Assembly: GCA_002441465.1 (NCBI GenBank)
Contig: DJWE01000021.1
Coordinates: 1-9,501 of the forward strand
Reading direction: 5' to 3'
Origin: Propionibacteriaceae bacterium UBA6238
Lineage (GTDB): Bacteria; Actinomycetota; Actinomycetes; Propionibacteriales; Propionibacteriaceae
Length of the DNA: 9,501 bases
Each line of letters opens with the position of its first letter. Positions within the stretch are counted from its first letter, which is position 1. The notes below the pieces were generated by a model. The model did not search any database, had not been told where the DNA came from, and worked only from the letters and a program-made list of their open reading frames with translations. Shown here piece after piece: positions 1-6,178 of this stretch. The translations under genes and the position numbers were made by a program.

Positions 1-335
1 TGCTGATGGCCGGCATGGACCTGCCCCTGCGGGCGATCCGGGAACAGGTGAGCAGCGCCATCGACGTGATCGTCCAGCTCACCCGGCTTCGGGACGGCAC
101 CCGCCGGGTCACGTCGGTGACCGAGGTGCACGGCATGGAGGGCCAGACCATCACCATGCAGGACGTGTTCGAGTTCGACTACTCCGCCGGCGTGGCGCCT
201 GACGGACGGTTCCTCGGCTCGATCCGTCCCACGGGCGTGCGTCCCGGCTTCACGCAGAAGTTCGACGACCTCGGCATTCAGCTCTCGCCGAGCGTCTTCG
301 GCAACGGGACGCTGTGGTCGGGGGGGCGGCACTGA
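1..335 (+). CDS. cpaF: CpaF/TadA-family pilus secretion ATPase, C-terminal fragment
   Basis: Only the last ~110 residues are present; the reading frame is open from base 3 and the start lies before the window. In this family the protein is the cytoplasmic hexameric ATPase that powers Tad/Flp pilus assembly at the inner membrane. The visible part reads through an AGMDLP...IREQVSSAIDVIVQL segment, then RLRDGTRRVTSVTEV and GMEGQTITMQDVFEF, and ends with a G-F-L-G-S-I-R-P-T-G-V-R-P-type tail. This is the usual C-terminal end of CpaF-like ATPases, after the Walker motifs, which must lie upstream. The assignment is supported by the tadB- and tadC-like genes that follow. The stop codon TGA (333-335) shares its last base with the ATG of the next gene, so translation of the two is probably coupled. 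It could also be called TadA or a type II/IV secretion system E-type ATPase. Confidence 0.9.
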   Translation, partial: LMAGMDLPLRAIREQVSSAIDVIVQLTRLRDGTRRVTSVTEVHGMEGQTITMQDVFEFDYSAGVAPDGRFLGSIRPTGVRPGFTQKFDDLGIQLSPSVFGNGTLWSGGRH

Positions 336-1282
336 TGGGCAGCTTCTTCGCCTCGAGCGCTGCGCTCACCCTGGGTTGGGTACTGCTCGGCGTCGCCGGG
401 CTGACCATGACCGTGTTGGTCACCCTGCCGAGCAACCGGCTGCCGCTGTCGCGACGTCGCTTCACCGACGAGCCTCGCGGAACCGGCATCCAGCGGATGG
501 CGACCGCGGCCACGAACACCGTCGACAAGATCATGCGCGGGCGCAGCAGCTCGCTGGACGCGATCCTGGAGGAGGCCGGCGTGGAGACCCCGGCCAAGGA
601 CCTGATCGTGATTCTCGGCGCGGCGGCCCTGGCCTGCTTCGCGCTAGGCCTCGTCCTCGGCCAGGGCGTGATCGGATTGCTGCTGGCGTTGCTGTGCCCG
701 ATCCTGGGTCGGATGTGGTTGTCGATGCTGGCCGACCGGCGCCGCAAGGCGTTCGGCAAGCAGCTCGACGAGGTCCTGCAGATGATGGCAGGCAGCCTGC
801 GCGCGGGCTACAGCCTGCCCCAGGCCGTGGGGACGATCGCCCAGGAGGCAAGCAAACCGGTCTCGCAGGAGTTCGCTCGGGTGACCAACGAGACTCGCGT
901 GGGTCGCTCGATGATGGACTCGCTCAACGATGTCTCCGCCCGGATGCGCAACGAGGATTTCTACTGGATCACCCAGGCCATCGGGATCAACCGCGAGGTC
1001 GGCGGCAACCTGGCCGACGTGCTCGAGAACGTGAGCAAGACCATCCGCGAACGCAGCCAGATGCAGCGGCAGGTGGCCGCGCTGGCCGCGGACGGCAAGC
1101 TGTCCGCGATCATCTTGATGCTGCTGCCGTTCGTCGTGACGCTGTTCCTGTTCCTCACGAACCCCACCTACATCATGCGGCTGTTCACCGAGCCGCTCGG
1201 CTTGATCATGCTCGGTGCGGGCGTCCTCATGCTCGGCATCGGCGGCTTCTGGCTGACCAAGGTCATCAACCTCAAGTACTGA
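335..1282 (+). CDS. tadB: TadB-like inner-membrane platform protein (T2SSF domain)
   Basis: This 315-residue protein is predicted to be one half of the inner-membrane platform on which the CpaF ATPase acts during Tad/Flp pilus assembly. An N-terminal hydrophobic helix (about 8-30) is followed by a basic linker and a membrane hairpin at about 90-130. A cytoplasmic T2SSF domain follows (about 140-255, with KQLDEVLQMMAGSLRAGYS and the conserved-looking NREVGGNLADVLENV stretch), then a C-terminal membrane pair at about 256-275 and 288-308. I chose the ATG at 335 because it overlaps the upstream stop as TGATG and has a G-rich Shine-Dalgarno-like run at about 319-328. An in-frame GTG at 314 would add seven residues and is less likely. 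The length is normal for TadB. The gene lies 10 bp upstream of tadC in the same operon. Confidence 0.9.
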   Translation: MGSFFASSAALTLGWVLLGVAGLTMTVLVTLPSNRLPLSRRRFTDEPRGTGIQRMATAATNTVDKIMRGRSSSLDAILEEAGVETPAKDLIVILGAAALACFALGLVLGQGVIGLLLALLCPILGRMWLSMLADRRRKAFGKQLDEVLQMMAGSLRAGYSLPQAVGTIAQEASKPVSQEFARVTNETRVGRSMMDSLNDVSARMRNEDFYWITQAIGINREVGGNLADVLENVSKTIRERSQMQRQVAALAADGKLSAIILMLLPFVVTLFLFLTNPTYIMRLFTEPLGLIMLGAGVLMLGIGGFWLTKVINLKY

Positions 1283-1292
1283 AGGCGGAACC

Positions 1293-2204
1293 ATGCAATC
1301 CCAGGCTCTCCTCGCCCTGGCGCTGTTCACCGTCGGCTTCGGCACGCTGCTCTGGTTCCTCTTCGGCGGCGCATCGGTCAACCGGAAGCAGGCCCTTGCC
1401 AATCTGCATCGTGAGCTCGCCACCAAACCCGCAATCACTCCGGCGGCGACGGCCACCGACGAAGGCAAGGGTCCCCGGAATCTCGGTGCCACGTTGCGTC
1501 GAGCCGCGCCGGCACCGCTGCTGAAGACGATCACCAAGCTGTGGGCGGGCGCTGGCCGTCCGGAGAACAACACACCGGACCGGGTGCTGGCTTCGATGGC
1601 CCTGCTCGGACTGGTCGGCGTCGCGCTCGGAATCATGATCTCCCGGCTCGTGGCACCGCCGATGGGCATCGCGATCGGCGTCGGCGTGGCCGCGATCGCC
1701 TTCTTCTTCCCCATGATCCGGCTGCAGAGCGTCGGCGAGACCCGCAAGGAGGCGATCAAGCGCCAGCTGCCCGATACGCTCGACCAGATGAGCATCGCCG
1801 TGAACGCCGGTCTCGGTTTCGACGCAGCCATGCTGCGGGTGGCCAAGAACGGCAAGGGTGAGCTGGCCAGCGAGCTGGTTCGGACGCTGCAGGACATCCA
1901 GGTCGGCCAGACCCGCCGCGTCGCGTATGAGGACCTTGCCGAACGCACCGGAGTGGATACCCTGCACCGGTTCGTCCGTTCAATCATCCAGGCCGAGGCG
2001 TACGGCATCGCGCTGTCCGACGTGCTGCAGACCCAGGCCGACGAGCTGCGTCTCGAGCGCCGCCAGTACGCGGAGCGCAAAGCCATGGAGATCCCGGTGA
2101 AGGTCGTCTTCCCGCTGATCCTCTTCATCATGCCGGCCATGTTCATCGTGGTGATGGGCCCGGGCGTGATCGGCATCATCCAGGCTTTCGGCGGCATGGG
2201 CTGA
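1293..2204 (+). CDS. tadC: TadC-like inner-membrane platform protein (T2SSF domain)
   Basis: This 303-residue protein is the second T2SSF-domain protein of the Tad locus and is expected to pair with TadB in the inner membrane. It has an N-terminal membrane helix (about 5-25), a Pro/Ala-rich cytoplasmic linker (about 40-75) and two adjacent membrane helices (about 98-142). The T2SSF domain follows (about 155-265: KRQLPDTLDQMSIAVNAGLGFDAAM, then EAYGIALSDVLQTQADELR), with a C-terminal membrane segment at about 270-298. The ATG at 1293 is preceded by an AAGGCGG ribosome binding site. The gene starts 10 bp after tadB stops and ends 16 bp before the prepilin peptidase gene, which indicates a single operon. 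The tandem order TadB then TadC after the ATPase is the standard Tad layout, and this supports the call. Confidence 0.9.
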   Translation: MQSQALLALALFTVGFGTLLWFLFGGASVNRKQALANLHRELATKPAITPAATATDEGKGPRNLGATLRRAAPAPLLKTITKLWAGAGRPENNTPDRVLASMALLGLVGVALGIMISRLVAPPMGIAIGVGVAAIAFFFPMIRLQSVGETRKEAIKRQLPDTLDQMSIAVNAGLGFDAAMLRVAKNGKGELASELVRTLQDIQVGQTRRVAYEDLAERTGVDTLHRFVRSIIQAEAYGIALSDVLQTQADELRLERRQYAERKAMEIPVKVVFPLILFIMPAMFIVVMGPGVIGIIQAFGGMG

Positions 2205-2220
2205 GCGGCGGGACGGCCAG

Positions 2221-2850
2221 ATGTCGGTTCTGATCTGCGCGCTGGTGGCCGGGGCGGCCGCCTGGGCCCTGACCGGGTTCATGCGACGCTGCGCGACCTC
2301 CGACGCGCCGATCCTGCGCAGCCTGCTGCACGTTCCGGTGGCGGCCCTGCTGGGCGGGCTGGCCGGGCTGGCGTCCAGCTGGACGCAGATGCTCGCCTTC
2401 GTGGTGCTGGCCGTGGCGTCCGGCCTGCTGACGGTGATCGATCTCGCCGAAGAGCGCCTACCCGACGTGATCGTGTTGCCGCTGCTGGGCATCACCGCCA
2501 TCCTGCTCACGCTGGCAGCCTGGGTCGACGGCGACTGGACGGCGCTGATCCGCGCGGGTCTGGCCGCGCTCGCGTTGTTCGTCCTCTACTTCGTGATGGC
2601 GATCTTCTCCCCCGACCTCGGCTTCGGCGATGTCAAGCTGGCTGCCGTCGCCGGTGCGTTCGGAGGCTGGTTCGGCTGGGGTGCGGTGCTGCTCGGTTTC
2701 GGCGCCGGCTGGGCGACCTTCGCCATCGCTGGCATGGTTCTGCTGGCGACCCGTCGCAGGGACCGGAAGAGCTCGCTGGCTTTCGGACCGTTCCTGATCC
2801 TGGGCGCCGTCCTCGGGGTGTTTTGGGCGGGCGCCCTCCTGACCTGGTAG
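2221..2850 (+). CDS. Short A24-type prepilin peptidase (TadV/CpaA-like)
   Basis: This 209-residue, highly hydrophobic protein is predicted to cleave the leader peptide of Flp-type prepilins at the inner membrane. It is an aspartyl protease with two membrane-embedded catalytic aspartates. Both are visible: D74 in VIDLAEERLPD and D137 in the G-F-G-D motif followed by VKLA. The protein lacks the cytoplasmic N-terminal domain with paired Cys-x-x-Cys motifs that carries the N-methylation activity in full-length PilD/GspO, so it is the short peptidase-only form expected in Tad loci. It has about six to seven hydrophobic segments. The start at 2221 follows a GC-rich gap (GCGGGACGG) that gives a moderate ribosome binding site. 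It is the last gene of the pilus operon in this window. No pilin substrate gene is in view, so the substrates must be encoded upstream or elsewhere. Confidence 0.88.
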   Translation: MSVLICALVAGAAAWALTGFMRRCATSDAPILRSLLHVPVAALLGGLAGLASSWTQMLAFVVLAVASGLLTVIDLAEERLPDVIVLPLLGITAILLTLAAWVDGDWTALIRAGLAALALFVLYFVMAIFSPDLGFGDVKLAAVAGAFGGWFGWGAVLLGFGAGWATFAIAGMVLLATRRRDRKSSLAFGPFLILGAVLGVFWAGALLTW

Positions 2851-2858
2851 CGCCCCGG

Positions 2859-2940
2859 ACCACCATGGGGACGGTTCCTATCTCGGTCCAGGCCCCGGTC
2901 GGCTGCCGGGTGGACCGAGATAGGAACCGTCCCCGGTGGT
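2859..2940. repeat. REP-like imperfect palindrome, large hairpin
   Basis: The left arm (2859-2890) and right arm (2911-2940) are reverse complements. There are 24 uninterrupted pairs (2867-2890 with 2911-2934), then a 2-base bulge (AT at 2865-2866), then six more pairs (2859-2864 with 2935-2940). The 20-base loop holds an inner 5-bp stem (2894-2898 with 2906-2910). The arm core GGGGACGGTTCCTATCTCGG resembles the GGGGACGGTTC-type palindromes that I recall being scattered in many bacterial genomes and linked to REP-associated tyrosine transposases (RAYTs); that resemblance is from memory. It fills most of the 104-bp gap between two convergent genes and could also end transcription from both sides. 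It has no U-tract. Confidence 0.8.
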
Positions 2941-2954
2941 TCGCCAGGCCTCGA

Positions 2955-3455
2955 TCAGGACGCGTCGGGGTCGATCGCCTGATCCAGCCGAAGGGACCGC
3001 GGCGGCGCCTGGTCACCCGATCGACGCCGGCTGACCAGGACGTCGCAGTGGGCGTGTTCCACGAGTTGGCCGGTGACCGAACCGAGCAGCAGGCCGGAGA
3101 AGCCACCCAGACCGCGGGTGCCGACCACGATCAGCCGGGCCCCCTCGGACGCACGGAGCAGCTCCCGTCCGGCCGCGCCGTGCGGCACGTGATAGCTCAC
3201 CTCGACCTCAGGGTGCTCGGCCACGATCGAAGCGGTCGCCTCGGTCAACTGCGCAAGCACGGCGTCGGCGAAGTCGTCCACCGGCGGCACGAAGCCGGGC
3301 TCCCAGGTCTTGGGCCGTGGGGCGTTGCTGATCGTCCAGGCCCGGACGATGCGCACCGGCACCCCCAGCTTCGACGCCAACCCCAGCCCCTTGCGGAGGG
3401 CTTCCGAGGCGAAGTCGGAACCGTCGAAGCCGACCACGATCGGAGCGGTATCCAT
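2955..3455 (-). CDS. Universal stress protein, UspA family
   Basis: This 166-residue cytoplasmic protein has a single Usp domain. The N-terminus IVVGFDGSDFASEAL carries the first nucleotide-binding aspartate (D11) and the classical start of the alpha/beta fold. The C-terminal part has the ATP-binding signature G-2x-G-9x-G-[ST], complete here as G112, G115, G125 and S126, so it belongs to the ATP-binding subgroup. Members bind ATP, usually dimerise, and help survival under starvation, hypoxia or other stress; the exact role here is unknown. The last ~20 residues (SRRRSGDQAPPRSLRLDQAIDPDAS) are a charged tail beyond the core fold. The ATG at 3455 has only a weak, distant Shine-Dalgarno-like AGGTGG upstream. 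The gene converges on the prepilin peptidase gene across the REP-like hairpin and is divergent from the GTPase gene (62-bp gap). Confidence 0.92.
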   Translation of the reverse strand: MDTAPIVVGFDGSDFASEALRKGLGLASKLGVPVRIVRAWTISNAPRPKTWEPGFVPPVDDFADAVLAQLTEATASIVAEHPEVEVSYHVPHGAAGRELLRASEGARLIVVGTRGLGGFSGLLLGSVTGQLVEHAHCDVLVSRRRSGDQAPPRSLRLDQAIDPDAS

Positions 3456-3503
3456 GGCCTGACTCTAGGCCACCTGCTTGGCCCTACGGGAGACAATGGG
3501 ATC

Positions 3504-3512
3504 AGGAAGGAG
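3504..3512 (+). promoter_or_regulatory. Strong ribosome binding site of the COG2403 GTPase gene
   Basis: AGGAAGGAG lies 5 bases before the ATG at 3518 and fixes that start. An almost identical AGGAAGGA at 4838-4845 precedes rocD. I found no convincing -35/-10 pair in the 62-bp gap shared with the divergent usp gene. Confidence 0.8.
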
Positions 3513-3517
3513 CCACC

Positions 3518-4822
3518 ATGAGGATCCTGATCGTCGGTACCGCCGGACGCGATTTCCACAGCTTCCACACCATGTACCGCGACGACCCCACCGATCGGGT
3601 GGTCGGCTTCACCTCGGCCGAGCTGGCTCCGGGCGAGACCGGACGCTATCCCGCCTGCCTCACCGGGCCGCACTACCCCGACGGGCTGCCGATCCTGGCT
3701 GAGGCCGATCTGGAGCGCATCATCGGTGAGCAGAGCGTCGCCCGGGTCGTGTTCGCCTATTCCGAGATCGGCTGCTCGGAGGTGGCGGGCATCGCCGCGC
3801 GGGTCCTGGCCGCAGGGGCCGACTTCCAGCTGGTGAACCCCCGTCGATCGATGCTCGCCTCGACCAAACCGGTGATCGCGGTCACGTCCGCCTGGTCGGG
3901 CGCAGGCAAGTCGCCGACCATCCGCTACCTCGCCGAGCTGCTCGCGTCCTGGCACCAGCGGGTGGCCGTGGTCGGGCATCCGCTGCGCGCGCAGGAGTTC
4001 GCTCCCGATCGCCGGCACGTGACCACCGTCGTCGACGGGGTCACGCGGGACGCCTGCGCCGCACCCGAGCGGACGCCGTTCGACGCCGTCCCGGGCAGCA
4101 CCGAGTTCTCCGGACTCGACTTCGAGGCGATCCTGCGCGCGGCCGAGGCCGAAGCGGACGTCGTCCTCTGGGACGGCGCCGGGAGCGACCTACCCTTCGT
4201 CCAACCCACCTTGCACATCGTGTTGACCGATCCGCTGCGTACCGACGAGGCGTCCGAGCTGTTTCCCGGCGAGGTGGGCCTGAGGATGGCGGATGCGGTG
4301 ATGGTCAGCAAGTGCGATTCCGCCTCGCCCGAACAGGTGGCGCTGGTCGAGCGCGCCGTCCAGCGGGTGAATCCGGGCGCCATCCTGCTGCGGGCCGACT
4401 CGCCGGTGCTGGTCGAGAACGGCTCGGCCGTCACCGGCCGGACGGTGGTCGTGGTCGAGGAGGAGCTCACGCTCAGCCTGGGCGCGCTCAAGCCCGGCGC
4501 GGGCACCGAGGCGGCTCGCCTGGTCGGTGCCTCGGGCATCATCAGCCCGCTGCCTGGGGCCGTCGGGTCGCTCGCGGAGATCTACGCTCGTCATCCGGAG
4601 GCGCAGTCGGTGCTGCCGGTGATGGGCTACGCGATCGACGACCTGGCCGAGGTGAAGGCGACCCTGGAGGCCACGCCGAGCGAGGCCGTGATCGACGCGA
4701 CCCGGGTCGACTTGGCCACCGTGCTGGGTCTGTCCCGCCCGGTGGCGAGGGCAAGCTACGCGATCCGTCCACACGAGCCCGAGCGTCTCGTGGCCCTGGT
4801 CCGGGCTGCGATCGGCCTATGA
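3518..4822 (+). CDS. Predicted P-loop GTPase, COG2403 / cyclic 2,3-diphosphoglycerate synthetase-like
   Basis: This 434-residue protein has no signal peptide or membrane helices. The N-terminal ~115 residues (MRILIVGTAGRDFHSF) look like a Rossmann-like domain. A P-loop follows in SAWSGAGKSPTIR (G130, K131, S132); the first position of the usual GxxxxGKS pattern is A125 instead of Gly. A Walker-B-like VVLWDG (D219) leads into GSDLPFVQPTLHIVLTDPLR, then a PGEVGLRMADAVMVSKCDSA stretch whose SKCD stands where GTPases have NKxD. This order and wording match what I recall of the COG2403 predicted GTPases, which are related to archaeal cyclic 2,3-diphosphoglycerate synthetase. That enzyme closes 2,3-bisphosphoglycerate into a cyclic compound using ATP; bacterial homologues have no settled function that I know of. 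The gene precedes rocD by 27 bp with a matching ribosome binding site, so it may act in arginine/ornithine metabolism, which is inference. The family call is fairly sure; the function is not. Confidence 0.82.
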   Translation: MRILIVGTAGRDFHSFHTMYRDDPTDRVVGFTSAELAPGETGRYPACLTGPHYPDGLPILAEADLERIIGEQSVARVVFAYSEIGCSEVAGIAARVLAAGADFQLVNPRRSMLASTKPVIAVTSAWSGAGKSPTIRYLAELLASWHQRVAVVGHPLRAQEFAPDRRHVTTVVDGVTRDACAAPERTPFDAVPGSTEFSGLDFEAILRAAEAEADVVLWDGAGSDLPFVQPTLHIVLTDPLRTDEASELFPGEVGLRMADAVMVSKCDSASPEQVALVERAVQRVNPGAILLRADSPVLVENGSAVTGRTVVVVEEELTLSLGALKPGAGTEAARLVGASGIISPLPGAVGSLAEIYARHPEAQSVLPVMGYAIDDLAEVKATLEATPSEAVIDATRVDLATVLGLSRPVARASYAIRPHEPERLVALVRAAIGL

Positions 4823-4849
4823 TCTGGGTTTGGCACCAGGAAGGAACCC

Positions 4850-6100
4850 ATGACGAAGGCGCGCAGCGCTGCGCAGCAGCGTTCCATCGAGCAGGTCGAG
4901 ACCTATACGTCCCACAACTACCATCCGTTGCCGGTCGTGGTGGCGAGCGGGTCGGGCGCCTGGCTGGTTGATCTGGACGGCAACCGCTACCTGGACTTCC
5001 TTTCCGCGTACTCCGCGGTGAACTTCGGGCACTCGCACCCCGACCTGGTCCGGGTGGCCGTCGAGCAGCTGTCCCGGGTCTCGATCACCTCGCGCGCGGT
5101 CTATTCCGCGCCGTACGGCCCGTTCGTCGAAGCGCTGGCGAAGCTGTGCGGCAAGGACATGGTGCTGCCGATGAACACCGGGGTGGAGGCGGTGGAGTCC
5201 TCGCTGAAGCTTGCCCGGAAGTGGGGCTACGAAGTGAAGGGCGTGCCCGAGGACCGCGCCAACATCATCGTGATGGAAGGCAACTTCCACGGCCGCACGA
5301 TCAGCGTCATCTCATTCTCCTCCGACGAGGACGCGACCAGCAGCTACGGCCCGTTCACGCCCGGCTTCGTCACGGTTCCCTATGGCGATCTGGCCGCGAT
5401 CGAACAGGCCGTCGACGCCGACACCGTCGCCATCCTGGTCGAGCCGATCCAGGGCGAGGCCGGCGTGATCACGCCCCCGAAGGGATTCCTGGCGGGTGTG
5501 CGAGCGATCGCCGACCGGCACAACCTGCTGATGATCGCCGACGAGATCCAGTCCGGCCTGGGTCGTACCGGGACGACGTTCTACTGCGAGCAGGAGGACG
5601 TGGTGCCGGATCTCTACCTGCTCGGCAAGGCGCTCGGCGGCGGGGTGGTACCGGTCTCCGCCGTGGTGGGGAACGCCGAGGTTCTTGGCCTGTTGCGTCC
5701 TGGCCAGCACGGCTCCACTTTCGGCGGCAACCCGCTGGGCGCGGCGGTCGGGCTCGCCGTGGTCAAGCTGCTGGAGACCGGCGAGATGCAGGCCCGCTCA
5801 CGCGAACTCGGTGCCTATCTGCACCAGCGGCTGGCCGACCTGGTTGGTCAGGGCGTGACCGAAGTGCGCGGTGTCGGCTTGTGGGCGGGGATCGATATCG
5901 ATCCGGCGCTGGGCACCGGACGCGAGATCTGCGAACGCCTCCTGACCAAGGGCGTGATCGCCAAGGACACCCACGGCCAGACCATCCGGATGGCTCCCCC
6001 GCTGGTGATCACCCGCGAGGAACTCGACCAAGGTGTGGACGCGCTGGCTGCGGTGCTGGTGGAGGCGATGGCCGACGCCGGCGCAACCGCCCTGACCTGA
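4850..6100 (+). CDS. rocD: Ornithine aminotransferase (ornithine-oxo-acid transaminase)
   Basis: This 416-residue PLP enzyme transfers the delta-amino group of L-ornithine to 2-oxoglutarate, giving glutamate-5-semialdehyde and glutamate, and links arginine/ornithine breakdown to proline and glutamate. The sequence follows ornithine aminotransferases closely. LSAYSAVNFGHSHP holds the tyrosine (Y54) that in human enzyme (Tyr85) favours ornithine. NTGVEAVESSLKLARKWGY lies near the cofactor. NFHGRT (R149) matches the carboxylate-binding arginine. VEPIQGEAG and DEIQSGLGRTG (D231) bind the pyridine ring. The Schiff-base lysine is K260 in LLGKALGGG, and HGSTFGGNPLG follows. These features separate it from acetylornithine or GABA transaminases. 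The start at 4850 has AGGAAGGA 4 bases upstream. It is probably co-transcribed with the upstream GTPase gene. No rocF, rocA or arc genes are in view. Confidence 0.94.
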   Translation: MTKARSAAQQRSIEQVETYTSHNYHPLPVVVASGSGAWLVDLDGNRYLDFLSAYSAVNFGHSHPDLVRVAVEQLSRVSITSRAVYSAPYGPFVEALAKLCGKDMVLPMNTGVEAVESSLKLARKWGYEVKGVPEDRANIIVMEGNFHGRTISVISFSSDEDATSSYGPFTPGFVTVPYGDLAAIEQAVDADTVAILVEPIQGEAGVITPPKGFLAGVRAIADRHNLLMIADEIQSGLGRTGTTFYCEQEDVVPDLYLLGKALGGGVVPVSAVVGNAEVLGLLRPGQHGSTFGGNPLGAAVGLAVVKLLETGEMQARSRELGAYLHQRLADLVGQGVTEVRGVGLWAGIDIDPALGTGREICERLLTKGVIAKDTHGQTIRMAPPLVITREELDQGVDALAAVLVEAMADAGATALT

Positions 6101-6162
6101 GCTGAAGCGCGGCCTCCCTGCTCGACGCGGGCAGATACGGCAGGCTTTGCTCCGCGGATGGC

Positions 6163-6170
6163 GAAGGGGG
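6163..6170 (+). promoter_or_regulatory. Ribosome binding site that favours a GTG start at 6179
   Basis: GAAGGGGG lies 8 bases before GTG 6179. The ATG at 6158 opens the longest frame but has no Shine-Dalgarno-like sequence upstream, only CTTTGCTCCGCGG. The in-frame GTGs at 6170 and 6173 are too close to this site. This decides in favour of the shorter protein, though not beyond doubt. Confidence 0.5.
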
Positions 6171-6178
6171 TGGTGCAC

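Noticed and set aside
644..2197. A 517-codon open frame on the - strand opposite tadB and tadC
   Set aside because: It lies fully antisense to two well-recognised genes, its composition is typical of the reverse strand of GC-rich DNA, and I recognise no domain in it.
3456..3471. Inverted repeat GGCCT, GACTCT, AGGCC just upstream of the usp start
   Set aside because: Five-bp GC-rich arms are frequent by chance here, and it does not sit on a recognisable promoter.
2823..3521. A 232-codon + strand frame across the hairpin and opposite the usp gene
   Set aside because: It reads through the REP-like palindrome and is antisense to a gene with a complete ATP-binding motif. It has no proper ribosome binding site or recognisable domain.
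4190..4774. A - strand frame opposite the COG2403 gene
   Set aside because: It is antisense to a gene with clear P-loop and family motifs. The length is expected by chance at this GC content.
6101..6157. Possible terminator or promoter between rocD and the glycosyltransferase-like gene
   Set aside because: Only 4-bp stems can be formed and no -35/-10 pair is visible. Whether the two genes share a transcript stays open.
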